Translations under genes and position numbers: made by a program
The notes under the pieces: generated by a model
Databases searched by the model: none
Seen by the model: the letters and a program-made list of their open reading frames with translations, nothing else
What the model was told of the DNA's origin: nothing
Origin: JAODBJ01 sp963782465
Lineage (GTDB): Bacteria > Actinomycetota > Acidimicrobiia > IMCC26256 > PALSA-610
Assembly (NCBI GenBank): GCA_963782465.1
Contig: CAWAJR010000006.1
Coordinates: 372,001-436,000, forward strand
Direction: 5' to 3'
Length of the DNA: 64,000 nt
In this document: in pieces, positions 42,903 through 51,695 of the stretch
Layout of the letters: every line of letters starts with the position of its first letter
How positions within the stretch are numbered: position 1 is the stretch's first letter

Positions 42903-44216
42903 TCAGGAGGCGAACTCGGCGAACCGGCCCGCCGCCGCAGCGGGCAGCCGGGCGCGCACGCGCGTGCCGCCCTCCGTGTGCACTTCGACGAGCACCTCAC
43001 CTTCCCGGTGCAGGGCGGCAAGCACGTCGCCTCGTTCGTAGGGGACGACGAACTCGACGATCGACGCCAGCGCGCGCAGCCGATCGCCGACCGCGTGGAG
43101 GAGTTCGGGCACCCCGTCGCCGGTGACGGCCGACACCGCGACCGACCCCCGATGATCGGCGAGCCGCTGCTTCAGCAGTTCGGGGTCGGCCAGGTCGGCC
43201 TTGTTCCACACCACGAGCCGCGGGATGTCGCCGGCGCCGATCTCCGCCAGCACCTCGTTGACCGCGTCGATCCGCGCGTCGCTGTCGATCGCGCTCGCGT
43301 CGACGATGTGCACGAGAAGATCGGCCTCGGTGACCTCTTCGAGGGTCGAGCGGAACGCCTCGACCAACTCGTGCGGGAGGCGGCGCACGAAACCGACCGT
43401 GTCGGAGAGCACGACCGTCTCGCCGCCGGGAAGATGGAGGCGCCGGGTCGTCGGGTCGAGGGTCGAGAAGAGCTGGTCCTCGACGAGGACACCGGCATGG
43501 GTCAGACGGTTGAGCAACGTGCTCTTGCCCGCATTCGTGTAGCCGACGAGCGCGACTCGCGTCACCCCGCTGCGCCGGCGCGCCTTACGTTGCGTGGCGC
43601 GCGTCGAAGCGAGGTCGCGGAGATCGCGCTCGAGTTTCTGCACGCGGCGCAAGATGCGTCGCCGGTCGACCTCGAGTTGCGTCTCGCCCGGGCCACGCGT
43701 GCCGATCCCCGCGCCTTGCTGGCTCAGCTGGAGACCACGGCCGCGCAGCCGCGGGAGCCGGTAACGCAGTTGCGCGAGCTCGACCTGCACGCGCCCCTCC
43801 TGAGTGGTCGCGTGCTGGGCGAAAATGTCGAGGATCAGCGCGACCCGATCGACGACGTCGCAGGAGAAGATCTTCTCGAGGTTGCGCTGCTGCGCCGGGG
43901 TGAGCTCGTCGTCGAAGATGACGACGTCGATGTCTTCCGCGTTCGCCAGGTCGCGCAGCTCCTCGGCTTTGCCTTTGCCGATGTACGTCGCGGGGTGCGG
44001 CCGGTCGCGCCGCTGCAAGACCTCTTCAACCGGCTCCGCGCCCGCGGTGTCGGTGAGCAACGCCAGTTCGGCCAGCGAGTCTTCGGCCTCCTCGACCGAC
44101 GCCGTGCCGTAGCCCGTACCGACGAGCAGCGCGCGCTGCACCACGACACCGAGGTCGACCTCGGTGGCGGTGAGACCGGTGCGGTTGCGTCGTTGGTGGC
44201 CGCGCGCGGGAGGCAT
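42903..44216 (-). CDS. hflX: GTPase HflX
   Basis: 437 residues from ATG 44216, overlapping the dapF stop by one base (TGATG). The N-terminal HflX domain ends with the Gly-rich GRGLQLSQQGAGIGTRGPGETQLE. G-domain motifs: G1 GYTNAGKST, G2 region LDPTTRR, G3 DTVGF, G4 NKAD. It is a ribosome-associated GTPase that rescues or splits stalled 70S ribosomes. The order miaB-miaA-dapF-hflX is shared with mycobacteria. Confidence 0.97.
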   Translation of the reverse strand: MPPARGHQRRNRTGLTATEVDLGVVVQRALLVGTGYGTASVEEAEDSLAELALLTDTAGAEPVEEVLQRRDRPHPATYIGKGKAEELRDLANAEDIDVVIFDDELTPAQQRNLEKIFSCDVVDRVALILDIFAQHATTQEGRVQVELAQLRYRLPRLRGRGLQLSQQGAGIGTRGPGETQLEVDRRRILRRVQKLERDLRDLASTRATQRKARRRSGVTRVALVGYTNAGKSTLLNRLTHAGVLVEDQLFSTLDPTTRRLHLPGGETVVLSDTVGFVRRLPHELVEAFRSTLEEVTEADLLVHIVDASAIDSDARIDAVNEVLAEIGAGDIPRLVVWNKADLADPELLKQRLADHRGSVAVSAVTGDGVPELLHAVGDRLRALASIVEFVVPYERGDVLAALHREGEVLVEVHTEGGTRVRARLPAAAAGRFAEFAS

Positions 44217-45076
44217 CAGGCCAGGCTCCGCAGGAGCCGGTCGCGGTCGACGTCGACGTCGAACACGTGCACGACCGGACCGCCGAGACGCACGGTTTCG
44301 TCGATCGCGACGGTCAGCACACCGCCCGCGACGTGCACCGTGACCCGGTCGCCGACGAGGCCGCGCCGGTGGGCGACGACCGCCGCCGCGCACGCGCCGG
44401 TACCGCACGACAGCGTCTCGCCCACGCCGCGTTCCCAGACCCGCAGGTTCAGCGCGTCGGGGCCTTTCACGGCCGTGAACTCGACGTTGGTCCGGCGCGG
44501 GAAACGCACGTCGTGCTCGAGACGGCTCCCATGCTGGGTGACCCGCGCGTCGCGGGGGTCGTCGACGAACACGACGAAGTGCGGGTTGCCCATGCCGGCC
44601 GCGTCGCCCGAGTAGGTGACCCCGTGCACGGTTGCTTCGAGGCCGAACGGCGAAGGCGCGTCGAGCGGGATCAACGCCGGGTCGAACGTGGCCGGCCCCA
44701 TGTCGACGTCGGCGGCGGCGACATTCCCATCGGTGTCGAAGGTGAGGTCGAGCGCGCGACGGCCGCCCGCGGTGTCGACGAGCAGATGGCCGCGGCCACC
44801 GAGGCCGTGCTGCGACGCCACGTACGCGAGGCAGCGCACACCGTTGCCGCTCATCTCGGCGAGGCCGCCGTCGGCGTTCACGAGCGTCATCGTGCAGTCG
44901 GAACCGTCGCGGCCGGGCGCGAGCGTGATCACACCGTCGGCCCCGATCCCGCGGTGGCGGTCGCACAACGCCGACACCGAGACCGCGTCGAGGCCCGGGT
45001 CGGCGCCGTCGAGCGCGTCGAGGACCAGGAAGTCGTTCCCGGTGGCGTGAAGTTTGGACAAGTGCAAAGCGGTCAT
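44216..45076 (-). CDS. dapF: diaminopimelate epimerase
   Basis: 286 residues. The two catalytic Cys are visible: MSGNGVRCLAYVA (about 80) and ETLSCGTGACAAA (about 217). HATGNDFLVLD at the start is the family signature. It interconverts LL- and meso-diaminopimelate for peptidoglycan and lysine. ATG 45076 overlaps the miaA stop (ATGA), so it is translationally coupled in miaB-miaA-dapF-hflX. Confidence 0.97.
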   Translation of the reverse strand: MTALHLSKLHATGNDFLVLDALDGADPGLDAVSVSALCDRHRGIGADGVITLAPGRDGSDCTMTLVNADGGLAEMSGNGVRCLAYVASQHGLGGRGHLLVDTAGGRRALDLTFDTDGNVAAADVDMGPATFDPALIPLDAPSPFGLEATVHGVTYSGDAAGMGNPHFVVFVDDPRDARVTQHGSRLEHDVRFPRRTNVEFTAVKGPDALNLRVWERGVGETLSCGTGACAAAVVAHRRGLVGDRVTVHVAGGVLTVAIDETVRLGGPVVHVFDVDVDRDRLLRSLA

Positions 45077-46026
45077 GCGATCACTGCTCGAGGACGGAGG
45101 GAGAAGGATGCCAGGAGTGCGGGGAGCAACGCCTCGGGATTTGTCGCGGTCGCGAACCATGTGATGCGCGGGTCGCGCCGGAACCACATCCGCTGGCGGC
45201 GGGCGAAGGCGCGCGTGCGCCGCTCGGCCAGTTCGAGCGCGTCGTCGAGCGAGATTTCGCCCGCCCGCGCCGCGAGCACTTCCTTGTAGCCGATTGCCTG
45301 CGCCGCCGACCGTGACAAACCCGGGCCACGCGCGAGGCGGTCGACTTCCTCGACCAATCCGGCATCGCGCATCGCGGCGAAGCGGGCCTCGATCCGCGCC
45401 GCGAGCGCCGCGCGCGGCAGCCACACGCCGAGGAGGGCGACCGGGAACGCCGTCGCGCCGTAACGATCGATGCCCGGGCCGAACGAGGAGAAGGGCCGGC
45501 CCGTCGCCCGGATCACTTCGAGGGCGCGCACGATGCGCCGCTGGTTGCGCTCGTCGATCCGCGCCGCGGCCTGCGGGTCGGCGGCGCGCAGTTCGGCGTA
45601 GGCGGCCGCGACGCCTGCCGGTCCCGACGTCGCGGCTTCGAGTTCGGCGCGCAGGGCCAGATCTTCGGCCGGGAGCGAAAGATCGTCGACGACGGCCTGC
45701 ACGTAGAGACCGGTGCCGCCCACGAGCAGGGCGCGCTTCCCGCGCCGTTCGATGCCGGCGATGGCGTCCCGTGCCAACGACTGGGTGCGAGCCACCGACC
45801 AGTCTTCGTGCGGGTCGGCGACGTCGACGAGATGGTGCACGACCGCGGCCCGTTCCGCGAGCGTGGGTTTCGCGGTACCGATGTCCATGCCCCGGTACAC
45901 CTGCATCGAATCGAGCGACACGATCTCGACGTCGCCGAGGTGGGCCGCGAGCGCGAGCGCGAGCGCGGTCTTGCCCGAAGCAGTGGGGCCGACGAGCGCG
46001 AGGTGTGAACCGTTCAGTTCCGTCAC
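45073..46026 (-). CDS. miaA: tRNA dimethylallyltransferase
   Basis: 317 residues from GTG 46026, overlapping the miaB stop by GTGA. ALVGPTASGKTALA is the P-loop, SLDSMQVYRGMDIGTAKP the substrate and tRNA-recognition block, and LVGGTGLYVQAV and RDPRITWF follow. It adds dimethylallyl to A37 of tRNAs reading UNN codons, producing i6A for MiaB, whose gene is directly upstream. Confidence 0.97.
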   Translation of the reverse strand: MTELNGSHLALVGPTASGKTALALALAAHLGDVEIVSLDSMQVYRGMDIGTAKPTLAERAAVVHHLVDVADPHEDWSVARTQSLARDAIAGIERRGKRALLVGGTGLYVQAVVDDLSLPAEDLALRAELEAATSGPAGVAAAYAELRAADPQAAARIDERNQRRIVRALEVIRATGRPFSSFGPGIDRYGATAFPVALLGVWLPRAALAARIEARFAAMRDAGLVEEVDRLARGPGLSRSAAQAIGYKEVLAARAGEISLDDALELAERRTRAFARRQRMWFRRDPRITWFATATNPEALLPALLASFSLRPRAVIA

Positions 46027-47420
46027 ACAACCGTGATCGGGATGCGCCGGCGGGCCGGCCGGGACGGCGCGTCGCGCCGGCCGACCAGCTCGCCCCGCAA
46101 CCAGTGCGGCGCGGCGTGCTCCACCTGCACGTCGACGTACGAGCCCGGCGTGATCGCCGGACCACCATCGGGGCGGAAGTGCACGAGCTTGTTCTGGCCC
46201 GACCGGCCCGAAAGCACCGAGCGGTCTTTCTTCGAGGGGCCGTCGACCAGCACGGTCTCGATCCGCCCGACCCGCTGTTCGTGCTTGGCCAGCGCGTGGC
46301 GTTCGACGACCTCGACGAGCCGCTTCATGCGCTGCTGCGCGACATCGGCGGGGACGAACTCGTCGACCATCGCGGCGGCCTCGGTACCGGGACGCGGTGA
46401 GAACACGAACGTGTACGCGGCGTCGTAGGCCGCTTCGTCGACCACCTCGAGGGTGGCCGCGAAGTCGGCTTCGGTTTCGCCGGGAAAGCCCACGATGATG
46501 TCGGTGGTGACGGCGAGGTCGGGGATCGCGGCGCGCGCGGCGGCGAGGCGTTCGAGGTAGCGCTCGGCCGTATAACCCCGGTGCATGCGGGCGAGCGTGC
46601 GATCGCTCCCGGCCTGGAGCGGGAGGTGCAGGTGTTCGCACACCGACGCGCACTCCGCCATCGCGGCGATCGTGTCGGCGCGCAGGTCTTTCGGGTGGGG
46701 CGACGTGAAGCGCACCCGTTCGATACCGTCGATCGCGTCGATCGCGCGCAGCAGGTCGGCGAACCGGGGGCGGTACTGGCCGGCGCCGAGGTCGCGCCCG
46801 TACGAGTTGACGTTCTGGCCGAGGAGGGTCACTTCGGTCACGCCGTCGGCTGCGAGGGTTTCGACCTCGAACACGATGTCGCCGAGGCGCCGGCTCACTT
46901 CCCGGCCCCGCACCTGCGGCACGATGCAGAACGCGCAGCTGTTGTCGCAGCCGATCTGGATCGTCACCCATGCCGCGTGGGCGACGTCGCGCCGGGCGGG
47001 CAGCGCCGACGGGTATGCCTCGTGCTCCTCGAGGATCTCGACGACCGGGCCTTCGAAGCGTGATCGTTCGAGCAGCGCCGGCGCGTGCGCGAGGTTATGG
47101 GTGCCGAACACGACGTCGACGTGGGGCGCGCGTTGCGCGACGAGATCGCGGTCCTTCTGGGCCAGGCACCCGCCGACCGCGATCTGCAGGCCGGGACGAG
47201 CGTCCTTCAACGCTTTGAGATGCCCCAGATGGCCGTAGAGCTTGTTGTCGGCGTTCTCGCGGATGCAGCACGTGTTGAGGATGACGACGTCGGCTTCGGT
47301 GACATCCTCGGTCGGGAGCATGCCCTGCTCGCTGAAGACACCCGCGATCCGCTCCGAGTCGTGCTCGTTCATCTGGCACCCGAAGGTGCGGATGAGGAAA
47401 CGGCGGGCGGGCTCGGTCAC
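46023..47420 (-). CDS. miaB: tRNA-2-methylthio-N6-dimethylallyladenosine synthase
   Basis: 465 residues from GTG 47420. N-terminal UPF0004 domain with the three cluster Cys in TFGCQMN, NTCCIREN and GGCLAQ; radical SAM motif CDNSCAFC (about 158-165); C-terminal TRAM domain ending in a basic tail. It methylthiolates i6A37. It heads the operon miaB-miaA-dapF-hflX. An inverted repeat precedes it and overlaps the end of the upstream acetyltransferase gene. Confidence 0.97.
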   Translation of the reverse strand: MTEPARRFLIRTFGCQMNEHDSERIAGVFSEQGMLPTEDVTEADVVILNTCCIRENADNKLYGHLGHLKALKDARPGLQIAVGGCLAQKDRDLVAQRAPHVDVVFGTHNLAHAPALLERSRFEGPVVEILEEHEAYPSALPARRDVAHAAWVTIQIGCDNSCAFCIVPQVRGREVSRRLGDIVFEVETLAADGVTEVTLLGQNVNSYGRDLGAGQYRPRFADLLRAIDAIDGIERVRFTSPHPKDLRADTIAAMAECASVCEHLHLPLQAGSDRTLARMHRGYTAERYLERLAAARAAIPDLAVTTDIIVGFPGETEADFAATLEVVDEAAYDAAYTFVFSPRPGTEAAAMVDEFVPADVAQQRMKRLVEVVERHALAKHEQRVGRIETVLVDGPSKKDRSVLSGRSGQNKLVHFRPDGGPAITPGSYVDVQVEHAAPHWLRGELVGRRDAPSRPARRRIPITVV

Positions 47421-47451
47421 GTCGACGAAGTGTAGGGGCCATCCCGCAACG

Positions 47452-47501
47452 GTTTTGATGTCGCGAACACGCGGTTTCGGGCCGTTCGGCTACATCAAAA
47501 C
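47452..47501 (-). terminator. long inverted repeat at the end of the acetyltransferase gene
   Basis: GTTTTGATGT (47452-47461) and ACATCAAAAC (47492-47501) pair perfectly, with CCCGC/GCGGG extending the stem after a small internal loop; the loop is 30 bases. One arm includes the last codons of the acetyltransferase gene. AT-rich arms in this genome are unusual. Terminator or miaB leader element. Confidence 0.45.
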
Positions 47502-47999
47502 GAGCGGGGCGGCGGTCAGGGAACGAGGTCGAAGCGCAAGGAGCGGCAACGTCCGGCCGGCCTCGACGCCCGAGGCGACCTCACCGATCGGCACGGCCCC
47601 CAGGCGGGCATAGAACGGCACCGCGTGCGGATCGCTCTCGACCCGCATCGTGCGGGCGCCCCGCCGGAGCGCCAGCCGGCACGCCGCTTCGACGAGCATC
47701 CGGCCGACGCCCGTCCCGATCGCTTCGGGCTCGACGAAACACACGTCGAGCTCGACCTCGGGCGCGTCCCCGATGACGGCGGCGACCCCGACCGGGTGCG
47801 CACCGTCATCGGCGACGAGCACGTCGCCGGACGCGATCATCGCCTCCTCGACCACGAGGACATCCCGGCAGGCGTCGAGGAACGCTTGGTTGTAGCCCCA
47901 ATGTGCTTTTGACCGGAGCATCAACGCCGACAGCGCGGCGGCTTCACCCGGCCGCGCCGGCCGGATCGTGACCTGCGGCGCCGACGTTGTTCCCGTCAT
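47490..47999 (-). CDS. GNAT family N-acetyltransferase
   Basis: 169 residues from ATG 47999. TIRPARPGEAAALSALMLRSKAHWGY begins the fold; VEPEAIGTGVGRMLVEAACRLAL (about 92-114) is the acetyl-CoA loop (the usual R/Q-x-x-G-x-G/A); ESDPHAVPFYARLGAVPIGE is the C-terminal motif. Substrate unknown. It occupies the position after recA where recX is usual in actinobacteria; no recX is seen in the window. Confidence 0.88.
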   Translation of the reverse strand: MTGTTSAPQVTIRPARPGEAAALSALMLRSKAHWGYNQAFLDACRDVLVVEEAMIASGDVLVADDGAHPVGVAAVIGDAPEVELDVCFVEPEAIGTGVGRMLVEAACRLALRRGARTMRVESDPHAVPFYARLGAVPIGEVASGVEAGRTLPLLALRPRSLTAAPLVLM

Positions 48000-48012
48000 G
48001 GAAACAAAGCGT

Positions 48013-48043
48013 ACGTGGGGGCGGCGGCGCTCCGCCCCCACGT
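48013..48043 (-). terminator. recA terminator
   Basis: A perfect 12-bp inverted repeat (ACGTGGGGGCGG and complement) with a 7-base loop, 6 bases after the recA stop. On the minus strand it is followed by ACGCTTTGTTTCC, a weak T-run. Confidence 0.85.
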
Positions 48044-48049
48044 CATCGC

Positions 48050-49093
48050 TTACCCGATGTCTGCGCTCTCGTCGGCATCGACACTGGCAGCTTCGCCATC
48101 GGCTTCGACCTCGTCGATACCGACCGCCTTGCGAACCTTCTCGCTGATCTCGACCATCAGGTCGAGGTTCTCGGCCAGGAAGTTCTTCGCGTTCTCACGG
48201 CCCTGGCCGAGTTGCTCACCTTCGTAGGTGAACCAGGCACCCGACTTCTTCACGATGCCGAGGTCGACACCGACGTCGAGCAGCGATCCTTCGCGGCTGA
48301 TGCCCTTGCCGTACATGATGTCGAACTCCGCCTGCTTGAACGGCGGTGCGGTCTTGTTCTTCACCACTTTCACGCGGGCGCGGTTGCCGACGGCCTCGGC
48401 CCCGTCTTTGATCGTCTCCACCCGGCGGATGTCGAGCCGCACCGACGAGTAGAACTTCAGCGCACGACCGCCCGGTGTCGTTTCGGGCGAACCGAACATC
48501 ACCCCGATCTTCTCCCGCAACTGGTTGATGAAGATCATGATCGTGCGGGACCGGTTCAGGTTGCCGGTGAGCTTGCGTAGCGCCTGGCTCATCAACCGGG
48601 CCTGCAAACCGACGTGCGTGTCGCCCATCTCGCCTTCGATCTCGGCCCGGGGCACGAGCGCCGCGACCGAGTCGATGACGAGCACGTCGAGCGCGCCCGA
48701 GCGCACGAGCATGTCGGCGATCTCGAGACCTTGCTCCCCCGTGTCGGGTTGGCTGATCAGCAGATCGTCGACGTTGACGCCGATCGCCTGCGCGTAGACC
48801 GGGTCGAGCGCGTGCTCGGCGTCGACGTAGGCGCACACGCCACCGTTGCGTTGCGCTTCCGCGACGACGTGCAATGCCAGCGTCGACTTCCCGGACGACT
48901 CCGGCCCGAAGATCTCGACGATCCGCCCTCGGGGGAGACCGCCGATCCCGAGCGCCAGGTCGAGGGAGAGCGCGCCGGTCGGGATGGCTTCGACCCCGAC
49001 ACCCCCGGTTTCCCCGAGGCGCATGATCGACCCTTTCCCGAATTGCTTTTCGATCTGCCCGAGCGCCATCTCGAGCGCCTTGTCGCGATCCAC
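48050..49093 (-). CDS. recA: recombinase RecA
   Basis: 347 residues from GTG 49093. Walker A GPESSGKST (about 64-72), Walker B LDVLVIDSVAALVP, DNA-binding loop regions GEMGDTHVGLQARLMSQALRKL and IFINQLREKIGVMFGSPETTPGG. It forms the DNA filament for recombination and triggers LexA self-cleavage. Intein-free. Its promoter carries a perfect LexA box. The tail is short and acidic (VEADGEAASVDADESADIG). Confidence 0.99.
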   Translation of the reverse strand: MDRDKALEMALGQIEKQFGKGSIMRLGETGGVGVEAIPTGALSLDLALGIGGLPRGRIVEIFGPESSGKSTLALHVVAEAQRNGGVCAYVDAEHALDPVYAQAIGVNVDDLLISQPDTGEQGLEIADMLVRSGALDVLVIDSVAALVPRAEIEGEMGDTHVGLQARLMSQALRKLTGNLNRSRTIMIFINQLREKIGVMFGSPETTPGGRALKFYSSVRLDIRRVETIKDGAEAVGNRARVKVVKNKTAPPFKQAEFDIMYGKGISREGSLLDVGVDLGIVKKSGAWFTYEGEQLGQGRENAKNFLAENLDLMVEISEKVRKAVGIDEVEADGEAASVDADESADIG

Positions 49094-49104
49094 GGTCGTG
49101 GAAC

Positions 49105-49180
49105 CCCTCTCTCGCCGTTGCGGCGTTGCTGCGTCGTTCTCCGGGGGAAGATCTCGTTGGTGCGAACCCTAAAGAGAGGG
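49105..49180 (-). promoter_or_regulatory. recA leader inverted repeat that can hide the ribosome site
   Basis: In the recA 5' leader, CCCTCTCT (minus strand, 49180-49173) is complementary to AGAGAGGG (49112-49105), which is the ribosome-binding site region 11 bases before the GTG start. The loop is 60 bases. It could modulate translation; there is no direct evidence. Confidence 0.4.
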
Positions 49181-49256
49181 TGCGACAACTACGTCGCCGG
49201 CAACCACCGCGCCGACCACGCCAATTACACGCGTCGAATTCCATCCGTGTGAGCAC

Positions 49257-49285
49257 ACCGTAGTGCGAACACCCGTTCGGTGCAA
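49257..49285 (-). promoter_or_regulatory. recA SOS promoter with LexA box in the spacer
   Basis: On the minus strand TTGCAC (49285-49280), 17 bases, TACGGT (49262-49257). The spacer contains CGAACGGGTGTTCG (49279-49266), a perfect LexA box. The leader to the GTG start would be about 155 bases. The 312-base region between recA and the next gene holds this promoter, the leader repeat and nothing else recognised. Confidence 0.82.
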
Positions 49286-49405
49286 GCACCGGTGATGTCC
49301 ATCCCGACAAATCCACTAGCGCCTGCGTCTTCCCCGAAGTGGCCAGGGTCGCCCTGCCCGTAGGCATGCCTTGACTGAGCGTCGTCGGCAGCCGATGACG
49401 ACCTC

Positions 49406-49603
49406 ATGGCAACCGGGAAGAGCTTCTCGCCGCGGACGTGGATTCGCTACTGGATCGTCGGGATGGTGGTTCTCGCGCCCGCTCTTCTGATCGTCGGGAT
49501 CATCGACCGTGATCCGGGTCTGATCTTCCTCGCTGTTGCATGCGTCGTGTTGGGCGTCGGAATGGTGGCGTTCTGGCGTCAGCGCGTTGCAGATAACCCC
49601 TAG
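49406..49603 (+). CDS. small two-helix membrane protein
   Basis: 65 residues. A basic start (MATGKSFSPRTWIRYW) and two hydrophobic helices (IVGMVVLAPALLIVGII, and LIFLAVACVVLGVGMVAFW) joined by a short acidic turn DRDPG, ending WRQRVADNP. Codon use is good. TTGACT at 49371-49376 may be a -35 element with the start near the ATG. I do not recognise a family. It is divergent from recA but lies outside the LexA box on the far side. Confidence 0.6.
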   Translation: MATGKSFSPRTWIRYWIVGMVVLAPALLIVGIIDRDPGLIFLAVACVVLGVGMVAFWRQRVADNP

Positions 49604-49744
49604 GGCGTTTCGTCCTCGTCCTTCGCCGGCTTCGTGTCAGGTCGATCTTCAGGAACACCTTCAGCGCCTCGACCGGGCCATCAACTGGCATGACGTGGCG
49701 TTCGTCCAACTCGTCGCTCGTGGGTGGAGCCGTGAGCCGACATC

Positions 49745-50020
49745 ATGGCGCCGATGCGATTCTCGCTCTACGAAGACTGGGGTTCGGGCTACCAGATGAC
49801 GGTCATCGTCCACGTCGCCGGATGCCGCCACACGCGAGAAAGCAACTGCGACCACGACGAGCCCGAGCCTCCCGAAGGCCTTCGGGGTGTCGTCCTGGGA
49901 CCGTTCGACAGTTACGAGGACGTGTACCACACGATCAATGACAACGCGGACCCGCTCGATGCGTGGGCTCCCGCCGATTGCACCGTCTGCAGACCCTGGA
50001 TGACGCAACTGTCCGGGTGA
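49745..50020 (+). CDS. hypothetical protein
   Basis: Up to 91 residues from ATG 49745, or 88 from ATG 49754 (MRFSLYEDWGSGYQMTVIVHV). Visible: one CRHTRESNCDHD segment and a C-terminal CTVC pair that could bind metal; acidic overall, with aromatic-rich coding character unlike shadow frames. No signal or membrane segment. Unknown family. Confidence 0.5.
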   Translation: MAPMRFSLYEDWGSGYQMTVIVHVAGCRHTRESNCDHDEPEPPEGLRGVVLGPFDSYEDVYHTINDNADPLDAWAPADCTVCRPWMTQLSG

Positions 50021-50077
50021 GCCCCGAGCAATGGTCGGTAGCCGCCGACCGTCCCTACCGGGCGCTGCGAACCCGTC

Positions 50078-50260
50078 TCAGAACGGGAAGATGGCCCTGA
50101 AGTCTCCGAACGCCCGCCCGATCAGCAGGATGACGAGGAGAAGTCCACCGATGGTGACGATCGCAACGTAGAGCCAGTCACCAGCGCGGGGCCCCATCAA
50201 GGCGTCCCACCACTCGTCCTCGGTTTCGGGATGCCGCCGTTGCCGCCGCACTCCGGCCAT
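50078..50260 (-). CDS. small single-pass membrane protein
   Basis: 60 residues from ATG 50260, with GGGAG upstream. A basic start (MAGVRRQRRHPETEDEWW), then one helix (WLYVAIVTIGGLLLVILLIG) and a short end RAFGDFRAIFPF. Orientation is probably N-in. It is 40 bases downstream of the PilZ gene on the same strand, so probably co-transcribed. Family unknown. Confidence 0.6.
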   Translation of the reverse strand: MAGVRRQRRHPETEDEWWDALMGPRAGDWLYVAIVTIGGLLLVILLIGRAFGDFRAIFPF

Positions 50261-50300
50261 GCTCCCAGACGGCCACGGGCTTGTCAGCCGCTCGCGGCGC

Positions 50301-50915
50301 TCAGCCGAGTTGGGCGAGGGCGGCGCGGTCGAGGTCGGCGAGGGCCGACCACTCGATCCCGATCTTCGACGCTCCCGCGCTTGCCGGATCGGGGCGCACC
50401 GAACGCACGACACAGATCCCGGCGATCGTGCGGCCGGGCAGTTCGATGAGCAACACGACGTGTTCGTCGGGCGCGATCGGCGCGTCGGATGTGGAGAACA
50501 TCAGGCCGCCGATACTCACGTCGATCGTGTGCCCGGTGCCGATCTCGCCCGGCCCTCGTTCGATCTCGAACCACGACACGGGCACCTTCACCCCGACGCG
50601 TTGGTGACGGCGGCGGTTCGCTTCGAGGAACGCGGCCGGCCGGCGCACCATCATGCGCTTGCCGCCGAGGTCGCCACCGACGAGCACGGTCGTGGACGCC
50701 TGCTGCACGGACCGGCCGATGAGCGTGCTCACGACGACCTGGTCGCCCACGCCGGGCCGCGACGAACTGCCGTCGAGCGCGTCGACCATCAGGTGCTCTT
50801 CGGTCGCGTCGGCGAGGCACCCGAGCAGCCGGATCGCGCGGCCGGTGCGGGTGGTGAACTCGACGCACACCATCTGACCGACCGTGAGCGCGCCCGCGGC
50901 CGACGCGCTCACCAT
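50301..50915 (-). CDS. PilZ-domain c-di-GMP-binding protein
   Basis: 204 residues from ATG 50915. An N-terminal beta-rich YcgR-N-like domain (VGQMVCVEFTTRTGRAIRLL), then a PilZ domain with the two c-di-GMP motifs: RRRHQR (RxxxR, about 115-120) and DVSIGG (D/NxSxxG, about 150-155). Two-domain PilZ proteins of this kind act as flagellar brakes or wall/adhesion regulators. With a flagellin gene 34 kb away in the same window, a motility role is reasonable but unproven. Confidence 0.85.
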   Translation of the reverse strand: MVSASAAGALTVGQMVCVEFTTRTGRAIRLLGCLADATEEHLMVDALDGSSSRPGVGDQVVVSTLIGRSVQQASTTVLVGGDLGGKRMMVRRPAAFLEANRRRHQRVGVKVPVSWFEIERGPGEIGTGHTIDVSIGGLMFSTSDAPIAPDEHVVLLIELPGRTIAGICVVRSVRPDPASAGASKIGIEWSALADLDRAALAQLG

Positions 50916-50979
50916 GATCGGGAGACCGGCGCTGCAATGTGCGCGTTCAGTACGAGAACAAACCCCACCACCCCAAACC

Positions 50980-51609
50980 CTACGCACTGGCAGAGCCTGG
51001 TGTGCGCTTCTCGGCGCCGCCACGGCGCGACCACCGCAACGACAGCGAGACTCGAGGCGCCGCGACGCGCGACTTCGGGACCGAATGCTCCCAGTCGGCC
51101 TGGCACCGGCCGCCCATGACGAGGAGGTCGCCCGGGCCGGGGCGTACGTCGCTCGAGCGACCGCCGCCGCGGGGCCGCAACAGGAACGGTCGCGGGCCGC
51201 CCAGCGTGACGATCGCGACGAGCGTGTCGTCGAGGTGCTTCAGTTCGCGGTCGCCGTGCCACGCGACGCTGTCGCGCCCGTCGCGGTAGTAGTTGCAGCC
51301 GATCGCACCGAAGTGCACGCCGTAGCAGTGCGAGAGCTCCCGGCGAACCCGGTCGAGCGCGGCGTCGGGCAGCGGCTCGCCTGCCCGGAACCACGCCGAA
51401 AGACGCGGATCGTCGACCATGCGGTCGTACATGTACCGGCGGCCCTGGCGCCACGGCACCTCGGCGACGAGACGGTCGAGCAGGGTGTCGGCACCGCGCA
51501 GCCAATGCCGGGCGACGTCGACCCACGACGTGTCGTCGAGCGCGATGCGCTGCCGCACGGCGTGCGGGTCGATCTCGGGCTCGCCGCCGCCGAGCAACGA
51601 GCGCTGCAT
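50980..51609 (-). CDS. alkB: alpha-ketoglutarate-dependent dioxygenase AlkB family
   Basis: About 209 residues from ATG 51609 (a run of GTG codons just upstream are alternative starts). The iron ligands are visible: SVAWHGDRE (H-x-D) and DWEHSVPK (distal His), followed by RVSLSLRW, whose two Arg bind 2-oxoglutarate and substrate. NYYRDGRDSVAWHGD is typical of AlkB. It oxidatively removes alkyl groups from DNA or RNA bases. No LexA or Ada-like box was seen upstream. Confidence 0.9.
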   Translation of the reverse strand: MQRSLLGGGEPEIDPHAVRQRIALDDTSWVDVARHWLRGADTLLDRLVAEVPWRQGRRYMYDRMVDDPRLSAWFRAGEPLPDAALDRVRRELSHCYGVHFGAIGCNYYRDGRDSVAWHGDRELKHLDDTLVAIVTLGGPRPFLLRPRGGGRSSDVRPGPGDLLVMGGRCQADWEHSVPKSRVAAPRVSLSLRWSRRGGAEKRTPGSASA

Positions 51610-51695
51610 CACCACCACACGCCGAGCCTACCGAACAGGCGTTCGCATCAGCCAGGGCGGGAACGCCGGGCCGGGTACGGGCGTTACACCTTGTA

